Assembly: GCA_012518795.1 (NCBI GenBank)
Contig: JAAYRL010000013.1
Coordinates: forward strand, 1-41,044
Reading direction: 5' to 3'
Source of the DNA: Clostridiaceae bacterium
Lineage (GTDB): Bacteria; Bacillota; Clostridia; Saccharofermentanales; DTU023
Length of the DNA: 41,044 nucleotides
Shown here: positions 25,916 through 35,291 of the stretch, piece by piece
Position numbering within the stretch: position 1 is the stretch's first letter
Layout: each line of letters starts with the position of its first letter
The notes under the pieces: model-generated
Seen by the model: only the letters and a program-made list of their open reading frames with translations
The model's database searches: none
What the model was told of the DNA's origin: nothing
Translations under genes and position numbers: made by a program

Positions 25916-25934
25916 TAAATCTGGAGTGGTATAA

Positions 25935-27155
25935 ATGAACATCTTGTATATAAACCATTATGCCGGTTCTGTAGAAATGGGGATGGAATTCAGACCTTAC
26001 TATTTAGCAAAAGAGTGGGTAAAGATGGGTCATCAGGTGACCATTATTGCCGCTGATTTTTCCCACCTTCGTCAAATTAATCCAAAAATCAATAAAGATT
26101 TTACGGAAGAAATGATTGACGGTATTAAGTATGTTTGGCTTAAAACTAGAACTTATGAAGGCAATGGTGTGTCTAGAGCAATTACAATGTTTCAATTTGT
26201 CACAAAAATTCTGTGTAAATCCAAACAAATTGTTGAGAAATATAAACCGGATTTAGTCATTACTTCTTCTACTTATCCCCTCGATACTTATGCAGGACAA
26301 AGAATAGCAAAAAAATCAAAAGCTAAATTAATTCATGAAATCCATGATCTGTGGCCATTAACTTTAATTGAACTGGGTGGTATGTCAAAGTATCATCCTT
26401 TTATTGTTTTGCTTCAAATAGCAGAAAATTCAGCTTATAAAAATTCTGATTACGTTGTTTCATTATTAAAACATGCAGATCAATATGCGTTTGAGCATGG
26501 CTTGGAAAAGGATCGCTTTGTATATATCCCGAATGGAGTTGTACCAAATCAAATAGTTGAACCTACAGAAACAACAGAAGTCATTGCTCAAAAAATTCAG
26601 CATTACAAATTGCAAGGAAAATTTATTGTAGGTTATCTTGGAGGTCATGCCCTATCAAACTCATTAGAAGATTTGGTTTTAGCAGCGAAAGACATGCAAG
26701 ATGACAATATTTATTTTGTATTAATAGGTGATGGGGTAGAGAAGCCAAATCTAATGCAACAGGCGGAAAAATTACATCTTAATAATGTAGAGTTCTTTGA
26801 CCCGGTTCCTAAAACAGATGTACCTTATATTCTCGAAAGTTTTGATTGTGGTTATATTGGCGCAATGGATTCTCCTTTATATAGATTTGGCGTGGGAATG
26901 AATAAAATCTTTGACTATATGTATGCAGGATTACCAATTGTTTGTGCTATAACTACTCCCAGTTCACCGGTTATGGATGAAAATTGCGGAATAAGTCTTG
27001 ATTCTGGAGATACAAATGGTATAAAAACCGCCATATTAACTTTTGCTAATATGACTGAAGATGAGCTAAAAGAAATTGGTTTAAAAGGAAAAGAAGCGGT
27101 TATAGAGAAATACACCTACAATAAATTAGCAAAAAAGTTTTTAGAAATTTTTTAA
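25935..27155 (+). CDS. Glycosyltransferase family 4, WbuB-like
   Basis: Predicted GT-B-fold, retaining glycosyltransferase acting at the inner face of the membrane in surface-polysaccharide assembly. The N-terminal Rossmann half has the Gly-rich start (NHYAGSVEMGMEFRPYYLA) of WbuB-type enzymes. The C-terminal half has GYLGGHALSNSLEDLVLA, VLIGDGVEKPNL and a nucleotide-sugar pocket near FGVGMNKIFDYMYAGLPIV. The length of 406 is normal. GGAGTG precedes the ATG. It opens the plus-strand polysaccharide genes, but the next gene is on the opposite strand. The sugar donor cannot be read. Confidence 0.88.
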   Translation: MNILYINHYAGSVEMGMEFRPYYLAKEWVKMGHQVTIIAADFSHLRQINPKINKDFTEEMIDGIKYVWLKTRTYEGNGVSRAITMFQFVTKILCKSKQIVEKYKPDLVITSSTYPLDTYAGQRIAKKSKAKLIHEIHDLWPLTLIELGGMSKYHPFIVLLQIAENSAYKNSDYVVSLLKHADQYAFEHGLEKDRFVYIPNGVVPNQIVEPTETTEVIAQKIQHYKLQGKFIVGYLGGHALSNSLEDLVLAAKDMQDDNIYFVLIGDGVEKPNLMQQAEKLHLNNVEFFDPVPKTDVPYILESFDCGYIGAMDSPLYRFGVGMNKIFDYMYAGLPIVCAITTPSSPVMDENCGISLDSGDTNGIKTAILTFANMTEDELKEIGLKGKEAVIEKYTYNKLAKKFLEIF

Positions 27156-27178
27156 AAAATTAAGAATATATCATAGTC

Positions 27179-27216
27179 AAAAAGTAAAGAAATACAAACC
27201 AATAAAATTACTTTTT
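27179..27216. terminator. AT-rich hairpin between convergent genes
   Basis: AAAAAGTAA (27179-27187) and TTACTTTTT (27208-27216) pair around a 20-base loop and are followed by TTG. It may end the glycosyltransferase transcript, or the dehydratase transcript in the other direction. Confidence 0.45.
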
Positions 27217-27227
27217 TTGTGTATCAA

Positions 27228-29084
27228 TTAGATATATAATTTCTCTATTATATTTTCTACTCTTTTTAATAGTTTAGGCGATTTAATTCGTATAATACCT
27301 AACAGATGTTGAATTTCTTTTTCTAGGAACTCTACATCATGATTTTGTTGTAAAATAAAAATCTTTTCGTGAGCCGTTTTGTTTAAATGCTCTTCATCTA
27401 GGTACAATTCTTCATACATTTTTTCCCCCGGACGCAGTCCGATAAAATCAATAGGAATTTCTGTTTCAGGTTTGTATCCGGACAAGCGAATTAATTCCTT
27501 AGCTAAATCTAAAATTTTGACAGGCTTGCCCATATCCAGTACAAATATTTCCCCGTCTTTTGCATATGAACCTGCTTGTAGAACTAAACGGGAAGCCTCA
27601 GGAATTGTCATGAAATAGCGTTCGATATCAGGATGAGTAACGGTCACTCGTCGTTCTTCTTTTATCTGTTTTTCAAATAATGGAATTACAGAGCCGCTGG
27701 AACCGAGCACATTACCGAAACGAACAGCTGAAAAAGATGTATTAGGATATTTTTTATTTAGAGATAGAATTACCATTTCGGATAAACGCTTTGTAGCACC
27801 CATAACATTTGTAGGATTAACGGCTTTATCTGTTGAAATCAGAACCATTTTCTCTGTGCCGTATTTTCCGGCCGTTTCTCCCACATTGGTGGTTCCCAAT
27901 AAATTGTTCTTAACAGCATCTTCCGGACTATCTTCCATCAAAGGTACGTGTTTATGTGCAGCTGCATGAAATACAACATTAGGGTGCCATTTGGCAAATA
28001 TTTGTTCCAAACGATTTTTATCCCGAATAGAACCGATAAGAACTTGTAGATTTAAAGATGAATGGTATTTTGCTTTTAGTTCCTGTTGCAAATCATATAC
28101 ATTGTTTTCATATATATCCATGAGTATGAGAACACTCGGTCTAAATTTAGCAATCTGTCTGGCTAATTCTGAGCCGATAGATCCGCCACCACCAGTTACC
28201 AGAACTGATTTGCCTCTTAAATAGGATTTGATACCATCTGTTTCTAATTCAATCGGATCACGTCCTAATAAATCTTCTATATTAATATCACGAACATCGC
28301 TCAATTTAGCAGAATATTCTTCATCCAGTACACCGGAAAAATATGGTAGCATTCGGACTTTAGCCGATGTCTTGTTTGAGATTTGAAGAATTTCTCTGAT
28401 AGCAGATCTTGATGCACTGGGAATGGCTAAAATGATTTCATCAATATCTAATTTTTCCACTATATCAGGAATGCTGTGTCTATTTCCCAAAACAGGAACT
28501 CCCATATTTTTATATGTATGTGTTAAAGGATTATCGTCCACAATAGCAACAGGCTTTCGTAGTATTTGACGATTTTGCAGTTCGGAAATAATTTGGGCAC
28601 CTGCTTGACCGGCACCAACAATGAGTACATTAATTGTTTTATTATCACCTTTAGCTTTTTCTTTCTTCTTTATGTTTATATCTCTATACCAACGCAGCCC
28701 CATCCTAATTAAAAGCAATAAGAAAGTTAAAATAAACCAATACAAAATATAAATAGTATAAGCTAAACGCAAATTTACAAATTGTAAAATTAATACCATT
28801 AAAACGGTATGAAGAAGCGAGCCTGCAACAACAATTAAATATTGAGTGGTGCTTGCAAATGCCCACATTTGGTCAAAAAAACCGGTTATAGCAAAAACAG
28901 TTGTTCCAACAATAGGGTAAATAAACCAAGATTGTTTAAAAATATCCGATATAAGGCCGGGGATATTTCCCTCATAATAAATATATAAAGCCATTACTAC
29001 AGCAATGACTGTACAGCTCATATCGTATACAATTAAAATAAATTTATTTGGCGTAATTTTTCTTTTAGGATTTACGTTTTCCAT
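27228..29084 (-). CDS. Membrane-bound nucleotide-sugar 4,6-dehydratase (EpsC / PglF / CapD-like)
   Basis: Predicted UDP-GlcNAc 4,6-dehydratase, the first step toward di-amino sugars such as bacillosamine. About four N-terminal membrane helices (residues 15-130) lead to a small CoA-binding-like Rossmann domain (about 150-260). The long SDR domain follows: nucleotide-binding TGGGGSIG 297-304, catalytic T418-D419-K420, and M428 in place of the usual Tyr, with K432. That Met is the feature that marks PglF/FlaA1-type dehydratases. The length of 618 is normal. The gene lies on the minus strand within a plus-strand cluster, divergent from the aminotransferase at 29263, and shares the 29085-29262 regulatory gap. 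Confidence 0.93.
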   Translation of the reverse strand: MENVNPKRKITPNKFILIVYDMSCTVIAVVMALYIYYEGNIPGLISDIFKQSWFIYPIVGTTVFAITGFFDQMWAFASTTQYLIVVAGSLLHTVLMVLILQFVNLRLAYTIYILYWFILTFLLLLIRMGLRWYRDINIKKKEKAKGDNKTINVLIVGAGQAGAQIISELQNRQILRKPVAIVDDNPLTHTYKNMGVPVLGNRHSIPDIVEKLDIDEIILAIPSASRSAIREILQISNKTSAKVRMLPYFSGVLDEEYSAKLSDVRDINIEDLLGRDPIELETDGIKSYLRGKSVLVTGGGGSIGSELARQIAKFRPSVLILMDIYENNVYDLQQELKAKYHSSLNLQVLIGSIRDKNRLEQIFAKWHPNVVFHAAAHKHVPLMEDSPEDAVKNNLLGTTNVGETAGKYGTEKMVLISTDKAVNPTNVMGATKRLSEMVILSLNKKYPNTSFSAVRFGNVLGSSGSVIPLFEKQIKEERRVTVTHPDIERYFMTIPEASRLVLQAGSYAKDGEIFVLDMGKPVKILDLAKELIRLSGYKPETEIPIDFIGLRPGEKMYEELYLDEEHLNKTAHEKIFILQQNHDVEFLEKEIQHLLGIIRIKSPKLLKRVENIIEKLYI

Positions 29085-29262
29085 TTGGCTCCTTGTGAAA
29101 TTTAATGATATTATTTATCATTATAGTAAAAAAAATATATATTTGTTAGTGTTAATTATTATAATGTTATAAGATAAGTTGTAAATTGAACTGAAATTAT
29201 ATTCCAGCTTAAACTTGTAATTCAAGTATGTGCTGTAAAAATACATTTTAAATGAGGGGTAT

Positions 29263-30459
29263 ATGAGAATTCCTTTTATAAAGCCAGATATTACTCAAAA
29301 TGAAATAGATGCTGTAGTTGATGTACTTCGTTCGGGCTGGATAACTACTGGACCGGTAACGAAGAATTTTGAAGAAGAACTGGCTTCTTATTTGGATGTT
29401 CCAAAAGTTGCATGTGTTAATTCACAGACAGCCGGTGCTGAATTAGTTTTAAGGTTGCTAGGTATAGGAGAAGGTGATGAAGTTATATTACCAGCCTATA
29501 CATTTACAGCAACATGTAGCGTCGTTGAACATGTAGGAGCAACTCCGGTTATGATTGATTCTCAAATTGACTCTCCGGAGATGGACTATAATTTACTTGA
29601 AGAAGCTATTACAGAAAAAACAAAAGTTATTATTCCGGTAGATATTGCAGGAATTATTTGTGATTATCCTAAAATTTATCAAGCAATTGAAAACAAGAAA
29701 TACTTGTTTAAAGCCGGACAAAACAAATATCAACAACTATTTAACAGGATTATAATATTAGCGGATACAGCACATTCATTAGGAGCAGAAATCAACAATG
29801 TAAAGGCGGGTAATATTGCAGATTTTAGCAGCTTTTCATTTCATGCTGTAAAAAACTTAACAACAGCTGAAGGTGGCGCAGTTTCTTGGAAGAAAAATTC
29901 ATTGTTGAATGCTGAAGAGATTTATAAAGAACTAATGCTTTTTTCTCTACATGGACAAAGTATAGATGCTCTGGCAAAAACACAGTTAGGTTCATGGGAA
30001 TATGACATAATAGAACCACTTTATAAATGCAATCTGTCAGATATTGCGGCAGCAATTGGTTATTCCCAGTTAAAAAGATATCCTAAAATGTTAGCCAGAA
30101 GAAGAGAGATTATTAGAAAATACGATGAAGCATTTAGAGCCTTGCCCTTGAGCACATTAAATCATTTTAAAGATGGACAACAATCTTCAGGACATTTATA
30201 TTTCATTCGCATAGATGATTTTAATGAAAAAGAGCGGAATGAGTTTATAATAAAAATGGCTGAAAAAGGAATTTCTTGTAATGTTCATTATAAACCGTTA
30301 CCTATGCTAAGTGCTTATAAAAAGCGAGGATATATAATTGAAGATTATCCAAATGCATTTAATTATTATAAAAATTTAGTTACATTACCAATTTATAGTA
30401 CTTTGACAGATACGGAAGTAGAATATATCATAAGTTCGATTAAAAAAATATTAAAATAA
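29263..30459 (+). CDS. DegT/DnrJ/EryC1 aminotransferase (EpsN/PglE-like)
   Basis: PLP-dependent sugar aminotransferase, likely acting on the 4-keto-sugar made by the neighbouring 4,6-dehydratase. The PLP lysine is K197 in FHAVKNLTTAEGG; the pyridine-contact Asp is D168 in ADTAHSLGA. Residues about 140-165 form an insertion rich in Lys and Gln (KKYLFKAGQNKYQQLFNR) seen in one branch of the family. GAGGGG lies before the ATG. It is followed, after 14 bases, by the phosphoglycosyl transferase. Dehydratase, aminotransferase and phosphoglycosyl transferase match three of four steps in bacillosamine-type pathways; the usual N-acetyltransferase is not adjacent. Confidence 0.9.
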   Translation: MRIPFIKPDITQNEIDAVVDVLRSGWITTGPVTKNFEEELASYLDVPKVACVNSQTAGAELVLRLLGIGEGDEVILPAYTFTATCSVVEHVGATPVMIDSQIDSPEMDYNLLEEAITEKTKVIIPVDIAGIICDYPKIYQAIENKKYLFKAGQNKYQQLFNRIIILADTAHSLGAEINNVKAGNIADFSSFSFHAVKNLTTAEGGAVSWKKNSLLNAEEIYKELMLFSLHGQSIDALAKTQLGSWEYDIIEPLYKCNLSDIAAAIGYSQLKRYPKMLARRREIIRKYDEAFRALPLSTLNHFKDGQQSSGHLYFIRIDDFNEKERNEFIIKMAEKGISCNVHYKPLPMLSAYKKRGYIIEDYPNAFNYYKNLVTLPIYSTLTDTEVEYIISSIKKILK

Positions 30460-30473
30460 TGGACTTAAATTAA

Positions 30474-31166
30474 ATGGTCTTAAAAAAATGGGATAAACTT
30501 CCGCAAGAATTAAAAAATAAAGAAATAAAACCGTATTATTTAGCTTTGGTAAACAAGAACGTCTCATTAATTATAAAAAGAGTCTTGGATATTGTGTTTT
30601 CTTTATTATTAATTATCCTTCTGTGTCCGATATTTATCATTATTATGCTTATAATCTTCATTGATTCTCCTGGTAACCCTTTTTTCGCTCAGATCAGGAT
30701 TACTCAGTATAATAAAGAATTTAAAATTATTAAATTTAGAACAATGATTAAAAATGCGGATAAATTAGGAACAGAGGTAACAGTAGATCAAGATCCAAGG
30801 ATTACGCAAATCGGTCGATTTTTGAGAAAAGTCAGATTAGATGAGATACCTCAATTATTTAATATTTTATTGGGGCAGATGACTTTTGTGGGGACGAGAC
30901 CGGAAGTTCCCGGGTATGTAGCTTGCTATACGAATGAAATGATGGCAACATTGTTGTTACCTGCGGGGGTTACATCATTAGCCAGTATAAAATATAAGGA
31001 TGAAGATAAACTATTAAATCAAGCGGAAGATCCGGATAATATTTATATTGAAAAAGTATTACCAGATAAAATGCAGTACAATCTAAGTTATCTGAAAAAC
31101 ATCTCACTAAAAGAAGATATTAAAATTATTTTTGCTACTGTTCTTGCAATTCTTAATTATGCTTGA
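30474..31166 (+). CDS. Polyprenyl-phosphate phosphoglycosyl transferase (EpsL/PglC-like)
   Basis: Monotopic membrane enzyme that moves a phospho-sugar from a UDP-sugar to undecaprenyl phosphate to start repeat-unit synthesis. A single N-terminal membrane helix spans about 38-62, after KRVLD. The catalytic Asp-Glu pair is D123-E124 in RLDEIPQL, followed by GQMTFVGTRPEVP. The length of 230 is short, as in the PglC group, with an extra 35 residues before the helix. No strong ribosome site precedes the ATG at 30474, so it may depend on translation of the aminotransferase gene. Its last 14 bases overlap the 3' end of the convergent acyltransferase gene. Confidence 0.9.
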   Translation: MVLKKWDKLPQELKNKEIKPYYLALVNKNVSLIIKRVLDIVFSLLLIILLCPIFIIIMLIIFIDSPGNPFFAQIRITQYNKEFKIIKFRTMIKNADKLGTEVTVDQDPRITQIGRFLRKVRLDEIPQLFNILLGQMTFVGTRPEVPGYVACYTNEMMATLLLPAGVTSLASIKYKDEDKLLNQAEDPDNIYIEKVLPDKMQYNLSYLKNISLKEDIKIIFATVLAILNYA

Positions 31167-32253
31167 GAAATTTTTGTCGAAGTTTCTTAGTTACAGGTTT
31201 TTCAAATAGCTCATAGACAAGGATAGATAATAATAAATTAGTTATTAATGAGATGATAATTAGCGATTTGTTGCCCTCTTGGGACAATAAAACAGAAATT
31301 CGTTTTGAAATAGGCCAGGTAAAATATTGTACCAGAAAGAAAGCGAAAGTAATTGCACTTAAATAATTTAGTATTTTGCTGTTTTCTAAAAAAGAAGGAT
31401 ATCTCACACTAGAAACTAATATCAATAGCAACGCAATAAACACGTATGTGAATAAATCGAGTACCTTAACTGAAAGAATAGTGAAGTTGTTATAAAGACA
31501 TACAACAATCAATATGCAAAGCACGAAGACGATTAGTTGAAGAGAGATATTTTTTAATTTTGATAGGATAGGCTTCCTTTCACGAAAATACAGAAAATAA
31601 TTAGCACACAAAATGCCCAAGAAAAATTCAGTAGCTCGATAAATAACATTTGAATAGATACCTTGTAGTCCAATATTGTCTCTCACAACAAATAGATAAG
31701 TTAGGAAGATGGCAAGTAATATGAAAAGGCCAATCCGAAGTTTTTGTGTCATAAATTTGACTAATTCTTGTAAATAAGGAAACAAGAAATAACAAAAAAC
31801 TAAACATGAAATAAACCATGTTCCACCATTGTGTACATAAAAAAATAAATTTTCAAAAACTGATTGAAAACCGATCATTTCAATTGGAATTAACAAAATG
31901 GTTTCATTTAAGGTAGAAGTATTAATAAAAATTAAATGTAGAAAAGAAATAAAATAATACAAGGGAATTATTCCAATGATTCTTTTCAAATAATATGTCT
32001 TCAAAATTTTGAGTTCCTTAAGATCTTGTTGACTATAGATAACATAAAGAATAAATCCGGATAGCATGAAAAATGTGCTCATAAAAAAGCCCCTTAATTT
32101 TATAAGTGGATGCAAAAAGCCAAAAGAAATTTTTAATTGAGCAACGGCATGTCCTGCATAAATATTAAGAGCGGCAAGAATTCTGAGAATATCAAGACCG
32201 ATTAGTCGGGTCTTTGTCCTTGAATTTAAACTTTTAACTTTATGATTATTCAT
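31153..32253 (-). CDS. Acyltransferase family 3 (O-acetyltransferase, OafA-like)
   Basis: Integral membrane acyltransferase that probably adds O-acetyl groups to a surface polysaccharide. About ten hydrophobic segments cover most of the 366 residues. The N-terminal motif LDILRILAALNIYAGHAV carries the family's Arg24 and His35, and NGGTWFISCLVFCYFLFP is the typical mid-protein block. There is no C-terminal SGNH domain. It is on the minus strand between plus-strand polysaccharide genes, overlapping the phosphoglycosyl transferase by 14 bases, which suggests a later insertion into the cluster. Its promoter should lie in the 32254-32370 gap. Confidence 0.88.
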   Translation of the reverse strand: MNNHKVKSLNSRTKTRLIGLDILRILAALNIYAGHAVAQLKISFGFLHPLIKLRGFFMSTFFMLSGFILYVIYSQQDLKELKILKTYYLKRIIGIIPLYYFISFLHLIFINTSTLNETILLIPIEMIGFQSVFENLFFYVHNGGTWFISCLVFCYFLFPYLQELVKFMTQKLRIGLFILLAIFLTYLFVVRDNIGLQGIYSNVIYRATEFFLGILCANYFLYFRERKPILSKLKNISLQLIVFVLCILIVVCLYNNFTILSVKVLDLFTYVFIALLLILVSSVRYPSFLENSKILNYLSAITFAFFLVQYFTWPISKRISVLLSQEGNKSLIIISLITNLLLSILVYELFEKPVTKKLRQKFLKHN

Positions 32254-32370
32254 ACTTCAAATCCTATCTAGCTGAAATATTGTCACATAACTATAACATT
32301 TACTATATTATTTATCATTTTTTATTTAATTACATGAGAATATAGCATACTATTCATTCTTCAGATAAAA

Positions 32371-32399
32371 TTGACGGCATAATAATTATTGAGTAAGAT
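32371..32399 (+). promoter_or_regulatory. Putative sigma-A promoter for the second polysaccharide operon
   Basis: TTGACG (32371-32376), a 17-base spacer and TAAGAT (32394-32399) lie 38 bases upstream of the ATG at 32437. It is the best promoter-like match in the cluster and marks the start of the 32437-40180 transcript. Confidence 0.55.
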
Positions 32400-32436
32400 T
32401 ACTTGAGCATATAGAAATCAAAGGAAGATAAAATAT

Positions 32437-33000
32437 ATGAAAGATTATTTTGTGCATGAATCGAGCTATATTGACGAAAATGTAACAATAGGTAAAGGGA
32501 CAAAAATATGGCATTTTTCACATGTTCAAAGTGGAGCTATTATTGGAGAAAATAGTAGTTTTGGTCAGAATGTGAATGTGGCTAATAACGTTGTCATAGG
32601 CAATAATGTTAAAGTACAAAACAATGTATCAATTTACGAAGGTGTTGAAATAGAAGATTTTGTTTTTTGTGGTCCTTCTTGTGTTTTTACAAATGATCTA
32701 ACTCCAAGAGCTCGTTTTCCGGTTGGTAGAAACTTTTACTTAAAGACTAAAGTAGGTACTGGTGCATCTATCGGTGCAAATGCAACAATTGTTTGTGGAC
32801 ATAATATAGGAAAAAATGCAATGATTGCAGCAGGGGCTGTTGTGACAAAAGATGTACCTGATCATGCTTTGGTAGCAGGTGTCCCGGCAAAACAAATAGG
32901 ATGGGTTTGTGAATGTGGAGGTGTTTTGGACGACAAATACACCTGTCCTAATTGTGAGAAAAAATATTATTTAAATGATAATGTTTTAGAGAGCTTATGA
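32437..33000 (+). CDS. UDP-sugar N-acetyltransferase, left-handed beta-helix (WbpD/WlbB-like)
   Basis: Predicted acetyl-CoA-dependent transferase for a 3-amino nucleotide sugar, trimeric and cytoplasmic. Most of the chain is hexapeptide repeats of the left-handed beta-helix (IGKGTKI, IGENSSF, IGNNVKV, IGANATI, IGKNAMI). The loop GAVVTKDVPDHALVAGVPAKQIG is typical of the acyltransferases. A small C-terminal zinc ribbon (C158, C160, C170, C173) is a mark of the WbpD/WlbB group. AGGAAG precedes the ATG. Its neighbours are the aminotransferase (33088) and the Gfo/Idh oxidoreductase (36288), the other two enzymes of the 2,3-diacetamido uronic-acid pathway. The exact sugar is unproven. Confidence 0.9.
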   Translation: MKDYFVHESSYIDENVTIGKGTKIWHFSHVQSGAIIGENSSFGQNVNVANNVVIGNNVKVQNNVSIYEGVEIEDFVFCGPSCVFTNDLTPRARFPVGRNFYLKTKVGTGASIGANATIVCGHNIGKNAMIAAGAVVTKDVPDHALVAGVPAKQIGWVCECGGVLDDKYTCPNCEKKYYLNDNVLESL

Positions 33001-33087
33001 TAAATTATTTATACCAGTGACTTATTTTGTACCTTATACAATGGTTTTTGTACTTACAGGTTAGATTAGTAATGAGAGGAATGTGAA

Positions 33088-34209
33088 ATGAAATTTATAG
33101 ATTTGGGTAAACAATATCAAAGAATCAAAGAAAACGTTAACAAGAGGATATGCAGTATACTAGACAGCAATACCTATATCATGGGCAAAGAAATTACTGA
33201 ATTGGAAAAAGAGTTAGCAGACTATGTGGGAAGAAAACATTGTCTTAGCTGTTCAAGCGGCACTAGTGCTTTGATTATTCCTCTGATGGCGTATAATCTA
33301 AAAGAAAATGATGCTGTTTTTGTGTCTTCATTCACGTTTTTTGCTTCTGCAGAAGCTATTGTTTTGGCAGGTGCGACACCGGTATTTATTGACTCTGATG
33401 AAACTTATAATTTAAATCCGGAAAAATTAGAAGAAGCTATCGAAGCAGCTTTGCAAGAAGGGAAATTAATTCCAAAAGGCATCATGCCTGTTGATATTTT
33501 TGGTTTGGTAGCGGATTATGAGACTATTGAAAAAATTGCTAAGAAGTATGATTTATTTGTCATCTCTGATGCAGCACAGAGTTTTGGTGGTGAACGTGAT
33601 GGCAAAAAAGCTTGTTCCTTTGGAGATGTTGCAGGAACATCTTTCTTTCCTGCAAAACCATTAGGTTGTTACGGTGATGGCGGTGCAATTTTTACTGATA
33701 ATGATGAATTATATGAAGTAATGAAGTCCATTCGAATACATGGTCAGGGTGAGTCAAAATACGACAATGTTCGAATAGGTATTAATGGAAGATTAGATAC
33801 GATTCAAGCAGCAGTTTTATTGGAGAAGTTGAAAATTTTAGACGATGAGCGTCGTGTTAAATTAAAAATTGCAACTCAATATTCTGAATTGTTAAAAGAC
33901 TATTATGAAGTACCCATTATCCCTGACAATTGTGAATCAGCTTTGGCACAATATACTATTTTAACCAAAGATTCGTCACATAGGGAACAAATAATTCAAC
34001 ACATGGAATCTATAGGAATTCCAATTATGATTTATTATGTTTATCCGATGCATATGCAAAAAGCATTTGAGTATTTAAATTATAAACCTAGTGATTTGCA
34101 TGTATCCGAGAATTTTAGCAAAAGAGCAATCAGTTTACCCATGCATGCTTATTTAACTTCTGATGACGTTAATTTAATCTGCGAGGAATTAGTCAAGTTA
34201 GCTAAATAA
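33088..34209 (+). CDS. DegT/DnrJ/EryC1 aminotransferase (WbpE/WlbC-like)
   Basis: PLP-dependent aminotransferase, likely converting a 3-keto nucleotide sugar to the 3-amino sugar. The PLP lysine is K190 in FFPAKPLGCYGDGGA; D161 in SDAAQSFGG contacts the pyridine nitrogen. The length of 373 is normal and there is no insertion like the one in the 29263 enzyme. AGAGG lies eight bases before the ATG. It sits between the WbpD-like acetyltransferase and two glycosyltransferases and pairs with the 36288 oxidoreductase, which would make its keto substrate. The 6-dehydrogenase (WbpA type) that normally makes the uronic acid precursor is not in the window. Confidence 0.9.
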   Translation: MKFIDLGKQYQRIKENVNKRICSILDSNTYIMGKEITELEKELADYVGRKHCLSCSSGTSALIIPLMAYNLKENDAVFVSSFTFFASAEAIVLAGATPVFIDSDETYNLNPEKLEEAIEAALQEGKLIPKGIMPVDIFGLVADYETIEKIAKKYDLFVISDAAQSFGGERDGKKACSFGDVAGTSFFPAKPLGCYGDGGAIFTDNDELYEVMKSIRIHGQGESKYDNVRIGINGRLDTIQAAVLLEKLKILDDERRVKLKIATQYSELLKDYYEVPIIPDNCESALAQYTILTKDSSHREQIIQHMESIGIPIMIYYVYPMHMQKAFEYLNYKPSDLHVSENFSKRAISLPMHAYLTSDDVNLICEELVKLAK

Positions 34210-34226
34210 TTGATTTAAAAAATAAA

Positions 34227-35291
34227 ATGAAAATCCTATATATAACCTTTATAGATTTTAACAAGGATGTTTCGGGTTCAAGTGCGAGGCCACATAGAAT
34301 ATATGAAGCATTTATTGATTTAGGATGTGATGTTAAAATCGTAGAAGGACAACAAAATAAGAGAAGAGAACGTCGAGAAAAAGTAAAAGATGTACTGAGA
34401 TGGCTTGATTGTAACTGCCCGGATATTTGTTATGTAGAACCTCCAACAGGGCCCTTTTTCAATTCTATTGATTTAAAACTGTTAAAAAAAATACATGCAA
34501 TGCGAATTCCTATCGGTCTATTTTATCGCGATGCCCATTGGAAATTTAGAGAGCTTTTTCCGATGAATCGGATAAAATCTCTTGTCTTAGAATTTATGCA
34601 TAAAAGAGATTTGAGAGTTTTTGAAGATGTTTGTGACTATATCTATTTTCCCAGTGATTCTTTTTCACAATTATTTTCAAATTATACTTTTAAGAATACA
34701 GGTGTTTTACCACCAGGAGGTTCGAGTAATCAGTTCACAAAAAATATTTTTTCTGCTAAGCATTTTATTTATATTGGCGGAACTTCTGAATTATATGGTG
34801 GTTTAAAATTAATTGAAGTTTTTAAGGACATCAATAAAGAAAAAAAAGTAGCTAGTTTGACTTTTATTTCACAAAGAACTGAAGAGTTCCATGCTGAAGA
34901 TTATGATTATCCTTGGCTTAATGCAATGCATACTTTTGATCGTGAATTAATTGAAGCAGAATATAGTAAGTCAACTTATGCTATTATTCCGTTCAAAAGA
35001 AATAAATATTTTGATTTAGCTTTACCGATAAAACTTTTCGAATATGTTGGATATGGAATTCCGGTAATCTCAACGGATTGTCTTGAAATCAAAACATTCA
35101 TTAAATACTATAATTGTGGAATTATCTGTCATGATAATAAAGACTCTATAAAAGATGCTGTACTATTAGCATTAGATGATGAAAACGCATTTCTATCCTA
35201 CAAGAGAAGTGCTGTTGAGGCAGGTAAGCGTAATAGCTGGGTTAGTCGTGCGCAATCTATAATAGATGATTTGTCAGGTGTAGTGAAATGA
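34227..35291 (+). CDS. Glycosyltransferase (GT-B, family 4-like)
   Basis: Predicted GT-B glycosyltransferase adding a sugar to the lipid-linked repeat unit. The N-terminal half opens with SGSSARPHRIYEAFIDLGCDV. An FYRDAHWKF segment follows at about 93-101, and the C-terminal donor-binding part contains LPIKLFEYVGYGIPVISTD with the family's EX7E-like Glu pair. The length of 354 is typical. No clear ribosome site precedes the ATG, which lies 17 bases after the aminotransferase stop. It overlaps the next glycosyltransferase gene by 4 bases (ATGA). Acceptor and donor are unknown. Confidence 0.85.
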   Translation: MKILYITFIDFNKDVSGSSARPHRIYEAFIDLGCDVKIVEGQQNKRRERREKVKDVLRWLDCNCPDICYVEPPTGPFFNSIDLKLLKKIHAMRIPIGLFYRDAHWKFRELFPMNRIKSLVLEFMHKRDLRVFEDVCDYIYFPSDSFSQLFSNYTFKNTGVLPPGGSSNQFTKNIFSAKHFIYIGGTSELYGGLKLIEVFKDINKEKKVASLTFISQRTEEFHAEDYDYPWLNAMHTFDRELIEAEYSKSTYAIIPFKRNKYFDLALPIKLFEYVGYGIPVISTDCLEIKTFIKYYNCGIICHDNKDSIKDAVLLALDDENAFLSYKRSAVEAGKRNSWVSRAQSIIDDLSGVVK

